In this document: piece by piece, positions 8,297 through 17,640 of the stretch
Layout of the letters: the number at the start of each line of letters is the position of its first letter
Numbering within the stretch: the stretch's first letter is position 1
Origin: Rhodopseudomonas sp. P2A-2r
GTDB taxonomy: Bacteria; Pseudomonadota; Alphaproteobacteria; Rhizobiales; Xanthobacteraceae
Length of the DNA: 64,000 nt
Direction of reading: 5' to 3'
Assembly (NCBI RefSeq): GCF_026015985.1
Contig: NZ_CP110389.1
Location: forward strand, 6,046,001-6,110,000
Program-made: the position numbers and the translations under genes
The notes under the pieces: model-generated
The model's database searches: none
What the model was told of the DNA's origin: nothing
Seen by the model: only the letters and a program-made list of their open reading frames with translations

Positions 8297-8744
8297 ACCG
8301 GAATTCGTCTACACGACCTTCATCAACACCACGCCGGACAAACTCTGGCACGCTTTGACCGATACGGATTTCACCGAACGCTACTGGTTCGGCTGCAAGC
8401 TGACCTCGGACTGGAAGGTCGGCTCGCCCATGCAGATGACGCGCGGCGGCCAGATCATGAACGAATGCGTCATCCTGGAATCCGATCCGCCGCGCCGGCT
8501 GGTCTATAGCTGGCTGACGGTGTTCGACGAGGCCATGAAGCAGGAGCGGCCTTCGCAGGTGACGTTCGTGCTCGAACCCACCACCCGGGGCGCCGTCAAG
8601 CTCACCGTCACCCACGACGGCTTCGCTGAAGGCAGCAAGACCCTGCCCAGCATTTCCGAGGGCTGGCCGCTGGTGCTGTCGAGCCTCAAGAGCATTCTCG
8701 AGACCGGCCAGCCGGTGGCTTTCGAGAAGACAATCGCGGCGTAG
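8289..8744 (+). CDS. SRPBCC / AHSA1 domain protein
   Basis: A 151-residue START-like fold protein (activator of Hsp90 ATPase homologue 1 domain) with the usual pattern: FVYTTFINTTPDKLWHALTD at the start, a tryptophan-rich first helix-grip region, and a C-terminal helix with SEGWPLVLSSLKSILETG. The fold forms a deep hydrophobic pocket for a lipophilic ligand. It overlaps the ArsR gene and is surely co-transcribed. In such pairs the SRPBCC protein may sense or modify the ligand that the repressor responds to, but no reaction can be assigned. Confidence 0.88.
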   Translation: MSKPEFVYTTFINTTPDKLWHALTDTDFTERYWFGCKLTSDWKVGSPMQMTRGGQIMNECVILESDPPRRLVYSWLTVFDEAMKQERPSQVTFVLEPTTRGAVKLTVTHDGFAEGSKTLPSISEGWPLVLSSLKSILETGQPVAFEKTIAA

Positions 8745-8771
8745 AGCAGGTCTTGCCGGCTCGATCGGAGC

Positions 8772-9599
8772 CTATCCCGTCGCCGGCGATCCGAGCGGCG
8801 GCGGCGACGTCACCGCATCGGACGCCGCGACCGGCACAACGATGCGCCGGTACAGATGCCAGGTGGCGTGGCCGAGCACCGGCAGCGTCACCAGCAGGCC
8901 GAGGAAATACGGCAGCGACGACACCGCCAGTAGCACCACGATGACCGCGGCCCAGCCGATCATCGGCAGCGGGCTCATCACCACCGCGCGCACGCTGGTG
9001 ATCATCGCGGTGACCGCGTCGATGTCGCGCTCCAGCAGCAGCGGGAACGACACCACCGTGAGCGAGAACAGGATCAGCGACAGCGCCGCGCCGACCAGAT
9101 TGCCGAGCGCCAGGAACACCAACCCTTCATTGGTGGTCAGCACCACCGTGATGAATTCCGGCAGGCTGGCGAAGGATGCATTGAGGCCGAGCAGCACGGC
9201 GATCAACAAGCGCACCTGGTACATCCAGATGAGGAACACGAACAGCGTGACGAAGGCCATCCAGCCGATCTCGCTGCGCGTCTTCACGGTGGCCCAGATG
9301 CCGCGCCACGACGGCCGCTGCCCGGCCTCACGCTGGCGGCTCACCTCATAGAGGCCGACGGCAACGAACGGCCCGATCAGCGCAAAGCCGGCGGCCAGCG
9401 GATAAGCGAGGTAAACCATGCCGAATGCGGTCAGGCTGAGCAGGATGGCGATGCCGCCAGCGACGTAAAGCGCGCCGAAGGCCAGCCCGAACAGCGGCGC
9501 CGCCTGGAAATCGCGCAGCCCCTCGCCCAGCGACTCCGCGATGTCGGCGGCGGTGATGCGCCGGACGACCGGATCGGTCTTTCCCGAGATGGATGTCAT
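8772..9599 (-). CDS. DUF2189 integral membrane protein
   Basis: A 275-residue protein with about six membrane segments and a short soluble N-terminus (VRRITAADIAESLGEGLRDF). This matches the DUF2189 family, which has no assigned function; some relatives sit near respiratory genes. The C-terminus is a short Pro/Ser tail. It is convergent with the SRPBCC gene, with 27 bp between the two stops, and is transcribed away from the acyl-CoA synthetase region, so it has no obvious operon partner. Confidence 0.8.
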   Translation of the reverse strand: MTSISGKTDPVVRRITAADIAESLGEGLRDFQAAPLFGLAFGALYVAGGIAILLSLTAFGMVYLAYPLAAGFALIGPFVAVGLYEVSRQREAGQRPSWRGIWATVKTRSEIGWMAFVTLFVFLIWMYQVRLLIAVLLGLNASFASLPEFITVVLTTNEGLVFLALGNLVGAALSLILFSLTVVSFPLLLERDIDAVTAMITSVRAVVMSPLPMIGWAAVIVVLLAVSSLPYFLGLLVTLPVLGHATWHLYRRIVVPVAASDAVTSPPPLGSPATG

Positions 9600-9672
9600 G
9601 GGCTTCCCCTCCCAATGCTATTCTTATGGGAGGCATCATGCGCCGTCGCCGGGCGGCGTCAATACGCGATGA

Positions 9673-11283
9673 TCAGCCCAGCGCGCGCAATTCGCGCCGC
9701 AGCACCTTGCCGGTGGCGGTCATCGGCAAGCTGTCGGCGAACTGCACGTGGCGCGGATATTCGTGCGCGGCGAGCTGCACCTTGACGAAGTCCTGAATCT
9801 CGCGCGCCAAGGCCTCGCCGGCCTCGAAGCCGGGGCGCAGCACGATCCAGGCCTTGATCGCCTCGGTGCGGATCGGATCGGGCACGCCCACCACCGCGGC
9901 ATTGGCCACCGCCGGGTGCTTGAGCAAGGTATGCTCGATCTCGGAGGGGCCGATCCGGTAGCCGGCGGAGGTGATCACATCGTCCTCGCGGCTGACATAC
10001 CAGAAATAGCCGTCGTCGTCCTGCACCCCGAGATCGCCGGTCAGCAGGAATTCGCCGGCAAATTTCTTCGCGGTGCCTTCCGGGTTCTGCCAGTAGCCGA
10101 GCATGGTGCAAGGATTGGGCTGGCGGACGCCGACAATGCCGCGCGCGCCTGATGGCAATTCCTTGCCGCTCTCGTCGACGATGCGCACGTCAAAACCTGG
10201 CGTGGCCTTGCCCATCGATCCCGGCCGGATCGGGAACAGTTTTGCATTGTTGCCGACCACCAGGTTGCATTCGGTCTGGCCGTAGATCTCGTGGGCATCG
10301 ATGCCGAAAGTGTTGCGCACCCAGCCGAGCAATTCGGCACCGAGCGACTCGCCCCCGGTCAGCATGCTGCGCAGGTGCACCCCGGGATGTTTGACATCGG
10401 CCTGCCGCATCAGCTTCAGCGCGGTCGGCGGCAGGAACACATTGCGCACCTCGTGATCGGCCATCAATTGCATCGCGGCCTGCGGCTCGAACTTTTTCGC
10501 GCGATGGCCGACAATCGGCACGCCGTGATACCAGGCCGGAAACAGCGCGTCGAACAGCCCGCCGATCCATGCCCAGTCCGCCGGCGTCCAGTAGACATCA
10601 TTGGGCTTGGGGAAGAAGCCGTGCACCATCTCCACATTGGGAAGATGGCCGAGCAGCACGCGATGCGCATGCAGCGCGCCCTTAGGATTACCTGTCGTGC
10701 CGGAGGTGTAGATGATGATGGCGGGATCGTCGCAGGAGGTATCAACGGTCGCGAAATCGTCGGAAGCAGACTCGATCGCCGGCCAGAACGATTTCGCTGC
10801 CGCACCGGGCGTAGCCGAGGTCACATAGATATGCTGCAGATCCGGCAGCCGGTCGCGGATCCTGGACAGCTTCGCCCACCCGCTCGCGTCGGTGACCACC
10901 GCCTTCGCCCCGGAATTGGCCAGCCGGAATTCCAGCGCGTCCTCGCCGAACAAAGTGAACAGCGGCACCGAGACGAAGCCGGAGCGGAATGCAGCAAGAT
11001 GCACGATCGGCAATTCCACCGACTGCGACAGGAACACCGCAACGCGATCGCCGCGACTGAGCCCGTCGGCCTTCAGGACATTGGCAAAGCGGCGCGAAAA
11101 GGATTGCATCTGGTCGAACGAAAAGCGCGTCGTGGCGCCGTCCTCGTCGACATAGATCAACGCCAGCCTGCCCGAGCCATCGGCGTGACGGTCGCAAGCT
11201 GCTGTGGCGATATTGAAACGCGCAGGAATGTCCCAGCGAAACTCGCGATAGAGCTGATCGTAGTCGGACGTTTCGGTGAGCAT
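9673..11283 (-). CDS. AMP-dependent acyl-CoA synthetase
   Basis: A 536-residue member of the ANL adenylating superfamily that activates a carboxylic acid to an acyl-AMP and then an acyl-CoA. The P-loop-like A3 motif IIYTSGTTGNPKGA, the YGQTE motif (A5) and the adenylate-binding LTGDLG (A7) are present. The C-terminal lid has YRIGPSEIE and ends with the catalytic-lysine region TATGKVLRREL. Sequence style is close to acetyl/medium-chain acyl-CoA synthetases. The start at 11283 has AGGGAG upstream and fits the family; a longer frame to 11403 runs into repeat DNA. It stands alone on this strand. Confidence 0.9.
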   Translation of the reverse strand: MLTETSDYDQLYREFRWDIPARFNIATAACDRHADGSGRLALIYVDEDGATTRFSFDQMQSFSRRFANVLKADGLSRGDRVAVFLSQSVELPIVHLAAFRSGFVSVPLFTLFGEDALEFRLANSGAKAVVTDASGWAKLSRIRDRLPDLQHIYVTSATPGAAAKSFWPAIESASDDFATVDTSCDDPAIIIYTSGTTGNPKGALHAHRVLLGHLPNVEMVHGFFPKPNDVYWTPADWAWIGGLFDALFPAWYHGVPIVGHRAKKFEPQAAMQLMADHEVRNVFLPPTALKLMRQADVKHPGVHLRSMLTGGESLGAELLGWVRNTFGIDAHEIYGQTECNLVVGNNAKLFPIRPGSMGKATPGFDVRIVDESGKELPSGARGIVGVRQPNPCTMLGYWQNPEGTAKKFAGEFLLTGDLGVQDDDGYFWYVSREDDVITSAGYRIGPSEIEHTLLKHPAVANAAVVGVPDPIRTEAIKAWIVLRPGFEAGEALAREIQDFVKVQLAAHEYPRHVQFADSLPMTATGKVLRRELRALG

Positions 11284-11328
11284 CGCGGACGGCTCCCTGA
11301 AGTTTATTATCATTCGGCGGCGCTCTTT

Positions 11329-11549
11329 ACCTCTCCCCGCTCTTCGCGGGGAGAGGTCGACCGGCGAAGCGCAGCGAAGCCGGTCGGATGAGGGGCGAGG
11401 CACCGGCCCGCCTGATATTAAATTCTTCGGGTCGAAAGCTGCAGACCCCAGAGCGAATTGTATGAGGTGAGCACGGTGCCCGGCCCCTCACCCGGAGCCC
11501 TCCGCTTCGCTCGGGGTCCGACCTCTCCCCGCGAAGAGCGGGGAGAGGT
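11329..11549. repeat. inverted pair of 29-bp palindromic repeats
   Basis: Two 29-base elements, 11329-11357 and 11521-11549, are exact reverse complements of each other. Each is itself a hairpin: CTCCCC / GGGGAG arms around a GCTCTTCGC or GCGAAGAGC core. The spacer contains CGGCTTCGCT-like fragments of the same family. The element fills the gap between the acyl-CoA synthetase and yqeY genes and could act as a transcript end for one or both sides. Confidence 0.75.
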
Positions 11550-11556
11550 TAAGGAT

Positions 11557-12012
11557 TCACGCCGTCAGCGCAGCCTTGACCAGGCCGCTGGCCTTGGCAA
11601 AATCCATCTGGCCGGAATACTTCGCCTTCAGCGCGGCGATCACCTTGCCCATGTCCTTGATGCCCACAGCATTGATCTCGGCGATGGCGGCGGCGATCGC
11701 CGTCTTGACGTCGTCGTCGGACATCTGCTGCGGCAGGTAGGCGGTGATGACGGCGATCTCGGCGCGCTCCTGGTCGGCCAGTTCGGCGCGGCCGCCCTTG
11801 TCGTAGAGTTCGACGGATTCCTGGCGCTGCTTAATCATTTTCTGCAGCACCACCAGGATCTCGCCATCGGTGAGCAAGGGCTTGCCCTCGCCGCGGGCGG
11901 CGATGTCGGCGTTCTTGATGGTCGAATTGACCATCCGCAGGGTGGACAGCTTGCGCTCGTCCTTGGCCCGCATAGCGTCCTTGACGGCATTGTTGATATC
12001 GTCGCGCAGCAT
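11557..12012 (-). CDS. GatB/YqeY domain protein
   Basis: A 151-residue YqeY protein, all helical, beginning MLRDDINNAVKDAMRAKDERKLSTLRMV. It shares its fold with the tail domain of GatB, the amidotransferase that makes Gln-tRNA(Gln), so a tRNA-related role is often proposed but not proven. Length and motifs (LYDKGGRAELADQERAEIAVITAYLPQQM) are standard. In many alphaproteobacteria yqeY lies next to carA; here a GT39 gene and a hydrolase separate them. Confidence 0.9.
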   Translation of the reverse strand: MLRDDINNAVKDAMRAKDERKLSTLRMVNSTIKNADIAARGEGKPLLTDGEILVVLQKMIKQRQESVELYDKGGRAELADQERAEIAVITAYLPQQMSDDDVKTAIAAAIAEINAVGIKDMGKVIAALKAKYSGQMDFAKASGLVKAALTA

Positions 12013-12111
12013 CTCGCGTCTCCTTCACGGTCCGCCGCGAGCGCGGCGCCGGATTGATCGGTCGGGACGATCTAGGCCGTTTGGCCCGCGCATACAACCG
12101 CGGACGAGGGT

Positions 12112-13710
12112 TCAGCGGTGCCGCTGGCTGGCGCCGACGTCATCGGCCGGCACGCGCGACGGTGCCGGCTGGCCAGCGGCCACCGGCAGCACCATCAGTG
12201 CGGCGATGCTGGCGGGCCGGCCGGGACGCCCCCAGAGCTGCGGCGTCACGGTGAAATCAACACGGCTGTATCGCGGAGCAATCGCCGTCACGCTGGCCAT
12301 CCAGCCGAGGCATGCCGCGTTGTCGGCGAAGCACATCGCCGCCCAGCCCTTGTCGAGCGTGGTCACCCGCGGCATGCCCCACTTGTACTGGTGGCGGAAG
12401 GGGCGGGAATAACGCGGGTGATCGGGGCTGTAGAAGGCAGTGGCGAAGGCCAGAGGGTCGTCGCCCGACACCGCCGGCAGCGGCACGTGGGCAACGTCAT
12501 GCCAACGTCGCGTCAGCTCCATGGCGGCCAGCCGGTAATAGGTCCGGTCGTTGGCGCCCGCGTCATTGCGATAGATGGCATGAATCGGCGCCGCCACCGT
12601 CACGGCCAACAGCGCGATGCCGCCAACAAACACCATCATGTTGACGACGTAGAGCCGTTCGAGCGCGAAACTCGCGCCGCAGACGATCAGGATCGCGACC
12701 AGGAACAGCCCCTGCAGCGCCCACAGCGACGGCATGTCGGTGCCCAGTGCGACGGTCGTGACCACCGGCAGCGCGACGGTGCCGAACAAGATCCAGAACA
12801 GCAGCACCAGGCCGGGATTCATGGCACGGAAATCCGCTACGAATCTCGCCAGCCGTGTCTCCGCGCTCAGGATCCACACCAGCGCGGGCAGCGCCATCGT
12901 CGCGGCCAGGCCCAGCAGGAACATCGCCGCCTCGACCAGCGACTGCCGGAAGGGCACGCCGCCATGGACCTGCATGGCATAGCTGAACGGCGTGGCGCCG
13001 GTGGTCGCCAGCCAGTACAGGTGCGGCCCCAGCACGGCCAACCCCGTCAGCGTCGACACGACGGGCGACCAGGAGCGGAAATACAGCCGGCGCTGCGGAT
13101 GCATCAGCGCCGCCAGCGCGAAGCTGCCGACCAGGAACACCGAATAATACTTGCCGAGCATCACCAGCGCGGCCATCGCGCCGGCCGCGGCCGACCAGGC
13201 GACGGTCCGGGTCTCAAAGGCGCGTAGAAAACAGTACGTCGCCAGCGGCCAGACCGCGAGCAGCACGGTGTTGGCGTTGAAGCGCTGGGCATGAAACTGG
13301 TAGGCCGGCAGCAGCATCAGGAGCAGCAGTACCACCGCGCGTTGGTCGCCGCGCACGAAACGGCGCGCGATCAGGTCGACGGCCCACAGCGCCACCGCGG
13401 CGTTGGTCATGGCCAGCAACTGGATCGACCAGTCGGTCAGCGGAAACACCAGGGTCCACAGAAAGGCGATCCAGCCCATCAGCGGCGGATGCTTGGCATT
13501 GCCCCATGCGAAATCGCGGCCCACCACCCAGGCCTCCAGGGCGTCGGCATGCAGGTCGCCGCTGAGATAGGCGATCATCAGGAACAGCAGCCAGACCGCG
13601 GCGAAGGCGGCGATCAGCAGGGGAATGCCCCAGCCCTTCTCGATGCCGTCGAGCCAGCGCAAGAACGGCCGCCGCCACCGCGCAGGTGAGGCAGCGGAGC
13701 GTGCCGCCAT
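12112..13710 (-). CDS. glycosyltransferase family 39-like membrane protein
   Basis: A 532-residue polytopic membrane protein of the GT39/ArnT-like (GT-C) superfamily. About ten hydrophobic segments are visible. The first loop has a D-L-H-A-D pattern (SGDLHADALEAW), where GT-C enzymes keep acidic catalytic residues, followed by KHPPLMGWI. It would transfer a sugar from a polyprenyl-phosphate donor on the periplasmic side; acceptor unknown. I chose the Met at 13710; the frame stays open to 13797 but that extension looks non-membrane and lacks a ribosome binding site. It is a distant relative of the protein at 22267-23775. Confidence 0.8.
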   Translation of the reverse strand: MAARSAASPARWRRPFLRWLDGIEKGWGIPLLIAAFAAVWLLFLMIAYLSGDLHADALEAWVVGRDFAWGNAKHPPLMGWIAFLWTLVFPLTDWSIQLLAMTNAAVALWAVDLIARRFVRGDQRAVVLLLLMLLPAYQFHAQRFNANTVLLAVWPLATYCFLRAFETRTVAWSAAAGAMAALVMLGKYYSVFLVGSFALAALMHPQRRLYFRSWSPVVSTLTGLAVLGPHLYWLATTGATPFSYAMQVHGGVPFRQSLVEAAMFLLGLAATMALPALVWILSAETRLARFVADFRAMNPGLVLLFWILFGTVALPVVTTVALGTDMPSLWALQGLFLVAILIVCGASFALERLYVVNMMVFVGGIALLAVTVAAPIHAIYRNDAGANDRTYYRLAAMELTRRWHDVAHVPLPAVSGDDPLAFATAFYSPDHPRYSRPFRHQYKWGMPRVTTLDKGWAAMCFADNAACLGWMASVTAIAPRYSRVDFTVTPQLWGRPGRPASIAALMVLPVAAGQPAPSRVPADDVGASQRHR

Positions 13711-13887
13711 CACGGTGAAATAGTCGAGTTGCAAAGAAAATGTCCGAAAATAGACAGAAAGATGGCGTTTGCTAGCGGCGATTGCCCGTTGCCGCAAGCG
13801 CTGGCGGGGGCATTGGAGCGATTCAATTTGATCCCGCGTATCACCGCATCGGCGACACCCGTATGCAAAATGGCCGGAGAGGTCGAT

Positions 13888-14595
13888 TCAGCCGCGCAAC
13901 CACGACACCAAGGCCTCGGCGGTGGCTTGCGGCCGCTCCGCCTGCGACAGATGTCCGCACTCCGGAATGATCGCCAGCGTCGCGCCGGCGATGGCATCGG
14001 CCATGTCGACCGACTGGCTGTTCGGGATGGTGGCGTCCTGATCGCCCGACAGCACCAGCGTCGGGCAGCGGATCGCGCTCAGGGTGGGCCGCGAATCCGG
14101 CCGCTCCATCACCGCGGTCTGCTGGCGGATGAAGGCCTCGGGACCGATGTCGTCGCCCATGTCATGGACCAGCCGGCGCAACCCGGGGTCGTCCTGCCGC
14201 GACGGATGCACGAAACCGGGAAACAGTTCGTCGAGCACGTCGTGAAATCGCCCGGCCTCGACCCGGGAAATCTGCCCGCGCCGCCGCTCGCTGGCCACTG
14301 GGGTGTCCGGCACGGCCTGGGTGTTGAGCAGCGCCAGCCGCATCACCCGCTCCGGCGCCTGCCTGATGATCTCGAAGGCAATGTAGCCGCCCATCGAATG
14401 GCCGGCCAGTGCGAAGCGCGGCGGCGCCTCGGCCAGGATGCGGCGGGCGATCGCCGCCATGCTGTCGTCGCGGATGTGGTTGGCCACCGCCACCGGGCCG
14501 CAGCGCCACAATGCAGGAATGACCGGGGCATAGATCCGGGGCGACGAGGCCAGACCGGGAACCAGCAGAATCGGCATTGCCTCGGCCATGTTCAT
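13888..14595 (-). CDS. alpha/beta hydrolase
   Basis: A 235-residue alpha/beta-fold hydrolase. The nucleophile elbow is GHSMGG (Ser near residue 67), the acid is probably the Asp in LSGDQDATIPN, and the His is in PECGHLSQAERP. The oxyanion region is near LLVPGLASSP. It lacks a signal peptide and a large lid, like small esterases, lactonases or peroxidase-like hydrolases. It lies between the GT39 gene and carA, divergent from carA, with no clear operon partner. Substrate unknown. Confidence 0.88.
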   Translation of the reverse strand: MNMAEAMPILLVPGLASSPRIYAPVIPALWRCGPVAVANHIRDDSMAAIARRILAEAPPRFALAGHSMGGYIAFEIIRQAPERVMRLALLNTQAVPDTPVASERRRGQISRVEAGRFHDVLDELFPGFVHPSRQDDPGLRRLVHDMGDDIGPEAFIRQQTAVMERPDSRPTLSAIRCPTLVLSGDQDATIPNSQSVDMADAIAGATLAIIPECGHLSQAERPQATAEALVSWLRG

Positions 14596-14660
14596 CTCCC
14601 CTTGCCGCCCAAATTTCCACCATTTGCGGCGATTGTCATGTGAATCTACCTGTTCCGGCT

Positions 14661-14697
14661 TTGACGCAAGCCCGGCTGCGGACTATGTAGTCCACTC
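14661..14697 (+). promoter_or_regulatory. carA promoter, near-leaderless
   Basis: TTGACG (14661-14666) and TATGTA (14684-14689) are 17 bp apart, a good sigma70 match. Only 8 bases separate the -10 from the ATG at 14698, so the predicted transcript would have a leader of about two bases and no ribosome binding site. Confidence 0.6.
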
Positions 14698-15888
14698 ATG
14701 ACCCCCTCTGAAAATGCATCAGCCTGGCCGGACCACAAACCGACCGCGCTCCTCGTGCTTGCCGATGGCACCGTGCTCGAAGGCTTCGGCCTCGGCGCGG
14801 AAGGCCAGGCGGTCGGCGAAGTCTGCTTCAACACGGCGATGACCGGCTATGAGGAGATCCTCACCGATCCCTCCTATGCCGGGCAGCTCATCACCTTCAC
14901 CTTCCCGCATATCGGCAACGTCGGCACCAACGACGAGGATATCGAGACCGTGAACATGGCGGCGACGCCGGGCGCCCGCGGAGTGATCCTGCGCGCAGGG
15001 ATCACCGATCCGTCGAATTACCGCTCCACCCGCGACCTCGACGCGTGGCTGAAGGCGCGCGGCATCATCGGCATCTCCGGCATCGACACCCGCGCCCTGA
15101 CCGCGCTGATCCGCGAAAAGGGCATGCCCAACGCGGTGCTGGTTCATGCCAGGGATGGCGTGTTCGACCTGCACGGCCTGAAGGAAGAGGCCCGCGAGTG
15201 GCCCGGCCTCGAGGGTATGGACTTGGTGCCCATGGTCACCTCGTCGCAGCGTTACAGCTGGGATGAGACCCCGTGGGAATGGGAAAAGGGTTTTGGCCGC
15301 CAGACCGCGCCGGAATTCCATGTCGTGGCCATCGATTACGGCATCAAGCGCAACATCCTGCGCCTGCTGGCCGGCGAGGGTTGCAAGATCACGGTCGTTC
15401 CCGCCACCACCTCGGCCGAAGACATCATGGCGCTGAAGCCGGACGGCGTGTTCCTGTCGAACGGCCCGGGCGATCCCGCCGAGACCGGCAAATATGCCGT
15501 GCCGGTGATCCAGCAGGTGATCGCCTCGGGCACGCCGACCTTCGGCATCTGCCTCGGCCACCAGATGCTCGGCCTCGCCGTCGGCGCCAAGACCAAGAAG
15601 ATGCATCAGGGCCATCACGGCGCCAATCACCCGGTCAAGGACGAGACCACCGGCAAGGTGGAAATCACCTCGATGAACCACGGCTTTGCCGTGGACGAGG
15701 CGACCCTGCCCGCCGGCGCGCTGCAGACCCACATCTCGCTGTTCGACGGCTCCAACTGCGGCATCCAGCTCGAGGGCAAACCGGTGTTCTCGGTGCAGTA
15801 CCACCCGGAAGCCTCGCCCGGCCCCCGCGATTCGCATTACCTGTTCCGGCGGTTCTCGGACCTGATGCGCGCCAGGAAGGCGTCGTAG
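14698..15888 (+). CDS. carA: carbamoyl-phosphate synthase small subunit
   Basis: The 396-residue glutamine-hydrolysing subunit of carbamoyl-phosphate synthetase, which feeds ammonia to CarB for arginine and pyrimidine synthesis. The N-terminal CPSase small-chain domain ([29 protein letters not shown]) is followed by a class I glutamine amidotransferase domain. The nucleophile Cys is in GICLGHQ (about residue 285) and the His-Glu pair in YHPEA (about residues 368-370). Length is normal. carB is not in the window and the gene stands alone, as is common in this group. The start is chosen by homology; see the near-leaderless promoter. Confidence 0.97.
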   Translation: MTPSENASAWPDHKPTALLVLADGTVLEGFGLGAEGQAVGEVCFNTAMTGYEEILTDPSYAGQLITFTFPHIGNVGTNDEDIETVNMAATPGARGVILRAGITDPSNYRSTRDLDAWLKARGIIGISGIDTRALTALIREKGMPNAVLVHARDGVFDLHGLKEEAREWPGLEGMDLVPMVTSSQRYSWDETPWEWEKGFGRQTAPEFHVVAIDYGIKRNILRLLAGEGCKITVVPATTSAEDIMALKPDGVFLSNGPGDPAETGKYAVPVIQQVIASGTPTFGICLGHQMLGLAVGAKTKKMHQGHHGANHPVKDETTGKVEITSMNHGFAVDEATLPAGALQTHISLFDGSNCGIQLEGKPVFSVQYHPEASPGPRDSHYLFRRFSDLMRARKAS

Positions 15889-15936
15889 CTGCACGCGCGT
15901 CGGCGTAGCCGCGTCCACTGTCGCCTCGCACTCCGA

Positions 15937-16040
15937 CTGTCATCCCCGCGCATGCGGGGATCCAGTAGACACAGACGCTGGTGATCAATCGCGAACATCG
16001 GCGAGTACTGGGTCGCCCGGGCAAGCCGGGCGACGACAGC
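15937..16040. repeat. dispersed intergenic repeat, CCCAGTA family, copy 1
   Basis: A hairpin-ended element. Its left end has GTCATCCCCGCGCATGCGGG then a CCAGTA box, a variable middle of about 45 bases follows, and its right end has TACTGGGTCGCCCGG then CCGGGCGACGACAG. Related copies are at 50642, 53362 and 55180. It occupies the gap after carA. Confidence 0.75.
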
Positions 16041-16132
16041 CTGTGGCGAAATAGCGGGCACGGCGCATCCGCCTTTGCTCGCCCTGCGATCGCTGGATAT
16101 GATGCCCGTCATTAAAACCTGACGGAGTCGCC

Positions 16133-16623
16133 ATGACCGACGCCCCTTCCCCCGATACGACGTCGTCCCCACCGCGCTGATGGCCTCCATGCCCGGCATC
16201 GACTTCGTGCGAAAAATGTTCGCCGGCGAATTGCCGGAACCGCCGATCATGGAGAATGTCGCGCCGTTCGACTGCAGCGCCGAACCCGGCGTCGTTGTGT
16301 TTCATAGCGAGCCGGGCTTCCGGCACTACAATCCGATCGGCTCGGTGCATGGCGGCTACGCGGCGATCCTGCTGGATTCCGCCATGGGGCTTGCGGTGCA
16401 CAGCATGCTGCCGCCTGGCAGCGGCTACACCACGCTGGAATTCAAGATCAGCTTCATTCGCGGCATGTCGAAAGAGTCCGGCACGGTGCGCACCGAAGGC
16501 CGGACGCTGAATGTCGGCCGCCGCGCCGCCACCGCCGAAGCGCGCATCACCGATGCAAAGGGCCGGCTGCTCGCCCACGCCACCACCACCTGTCTGGTGT
16601 TCGAGGTTCCCGCGTCTGCGTGA
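16133..16623 (+). CDS. PaaI-like hotdog thioesterase, frameshifted near N-terminus
   Basis: A hotdog-fold thioesterase of the PaaI / YbgC-like group, which hydrolyses acyl-CoA thioesters. The core is seen in IGSVHGGYAAILLDSAMGLAVHS (the HGG segment places the catalytic acid helix) and TLEFKISFIRGM. In frame the first Met is at 16180, but upstream sequence in the same frame still reads RYDVVPTALMASMPG, as in family members. An ATG with MTDAPSP lies at 16133 in another frame. Adding one C to the C5 run at 16149-16153 joins them into a 163-residue protein. I annotate that extent; the shorter start at 16180 would be usable too. Confidence 0.85.
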
Positions 16624-16678
16624 CGGGGAACATCGGCGGGGGCTGCGGGTTAATCCGGGCACCTGATGCGGAGGCCCG

Positions 16679-17209
16679 ATGACTGCCACCACCGACAACA
16701 TCAAGCCGCTGATCCTGCCCTTCGACGACGATGGGCTGGTGCCGAACAATGTGCTGCCGCTGCTGCTCTACAAGGGCGTCATCGATGTCCCGGCGCGATT
16801 GCAGGAACACGCCGTCGAGCAGTTGTTCGAGGGCAATGGCTGGGGGCAGACCTGGCGTGACGGCATCTACGACTTCCAGCACTATCACGCCACGGTGCAT
16901 GAGGCGCTCGGCGTCGCCCGCGGTCGCGCGCTGGTGCTGTTCGGCGGTGAGCAGGGCGAGGCCATCGAGATCACCGCCGGCGACGTCGCCGTGCTGTCCG
17001 CTGGCACCGGGCATAAATGCCTGTTCGCCAGCCATGACCTCAGCGTCGTCGGCGCCTATCCACCGGGTGCAACCATGCAGGTGACGCGGCCGACGCCGGA
17101 GAATTATCGCAAGGCGCGGGCGATTATTCCGAAGGTGAAATTGCCGAACACCGATCCGGTGTTCGGCGCCGACGGGCCGTTGGTGCGGATCTGGAAATCG
17201 GCTTCGTAG
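16679..17209 (+). CDS. cupin protein (YjlB-like)
   Basis: A 176-residue cupin-fold protein resembling Bacillus YjlB. The metal-binding pattern is in HYHATVHEALGVARG (two His and a Glu; residues about 68-82), with a second motif AGDVAVLSAGTGHKC. A C-terminal tail (PVFGADGPLVRIW) is typical of the group. Function is unknown; cupins of this size may be isomerases, dioxygenases or binding proteins. It follows the thioesterase by 55 bp on the same strand and may be co-transcribed. Confidence 0.8.
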   Translation: MTATTDNIKPLILPFDDDGLVPNNVLPLLLYKGVIDVPARLQEHAVEQLFEGNGWGQTWRDGIYDFQHYHATVHEALGVARGRALVLFGGEQGEAIEITAGDVAVLSAGTGHKCLFASHDLSVVGAYPPGATMQVTRPTPENYRKARAIIPKVKLPNTDPVFGADGPLVRIWKSAS

Positions 17210-17640
17210 ACCATCGCGTCGCGTACAACGGCTGATAAAACGACAGCCGTGCAGCTCGGCCGCATGTTGCCGCGGCAATACGTCCCATGTTCGAACGTTT
17301 CAAATATAGAAGCTATCTAGTGTTGCTCCCGGTTGATTGACGTTCGCATCCCGTTCCGACATCACAAGAAACAACGGGCCGACGAAAAGCCCGCCACACA
17401 TCGCGCATCAATGCGTTCGCGCGCCTTGTTGCTTCTTTATGCGCGGAGGACTGAGACGCTATCGGAGCCGACACCACAGCACGCCCTGCTCACCCGCATG
17501 ACGATCGCTGAAGCTATGACGCGGCCTGCTCGGCCGCTCCTCGCAGAGCCACGGCGTTCGATGCCCCCTCCCCCGTGACCGCTACGGGATCGCCCCGTAT
17601 TGATTAATGCCAGCAAACCGGCTCACGCGCCGGTGTCAGG
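17210..17640. other. 431-bp non-coding gap upstream of tandem TonB receptors
   Basis: No credible gene. It holds a perfect 12-bp palindrome TTGCCGCGGCAA at 17267-17278 and an AT-rich stretch around 17290-17340 that may be the promoter of the receptor genes. I see no clear Fur, Irr or RirA box and no cobalamin riboswitch. The small frame at 17333-17578 (81 codons) has no ribosome binding site and looks random. The last 50 bases resemble the segment just before the second receptor, so they belong to the duplicated unit. Confidence 0.6.

Noticed and set aside
17333..17578. 81-codon frame upstream of the TonB receptors
   Set aside because: No ribosome binding site, no recognisable domain, Pro/Arg-rich ending, and a position in likely promoter DNA.
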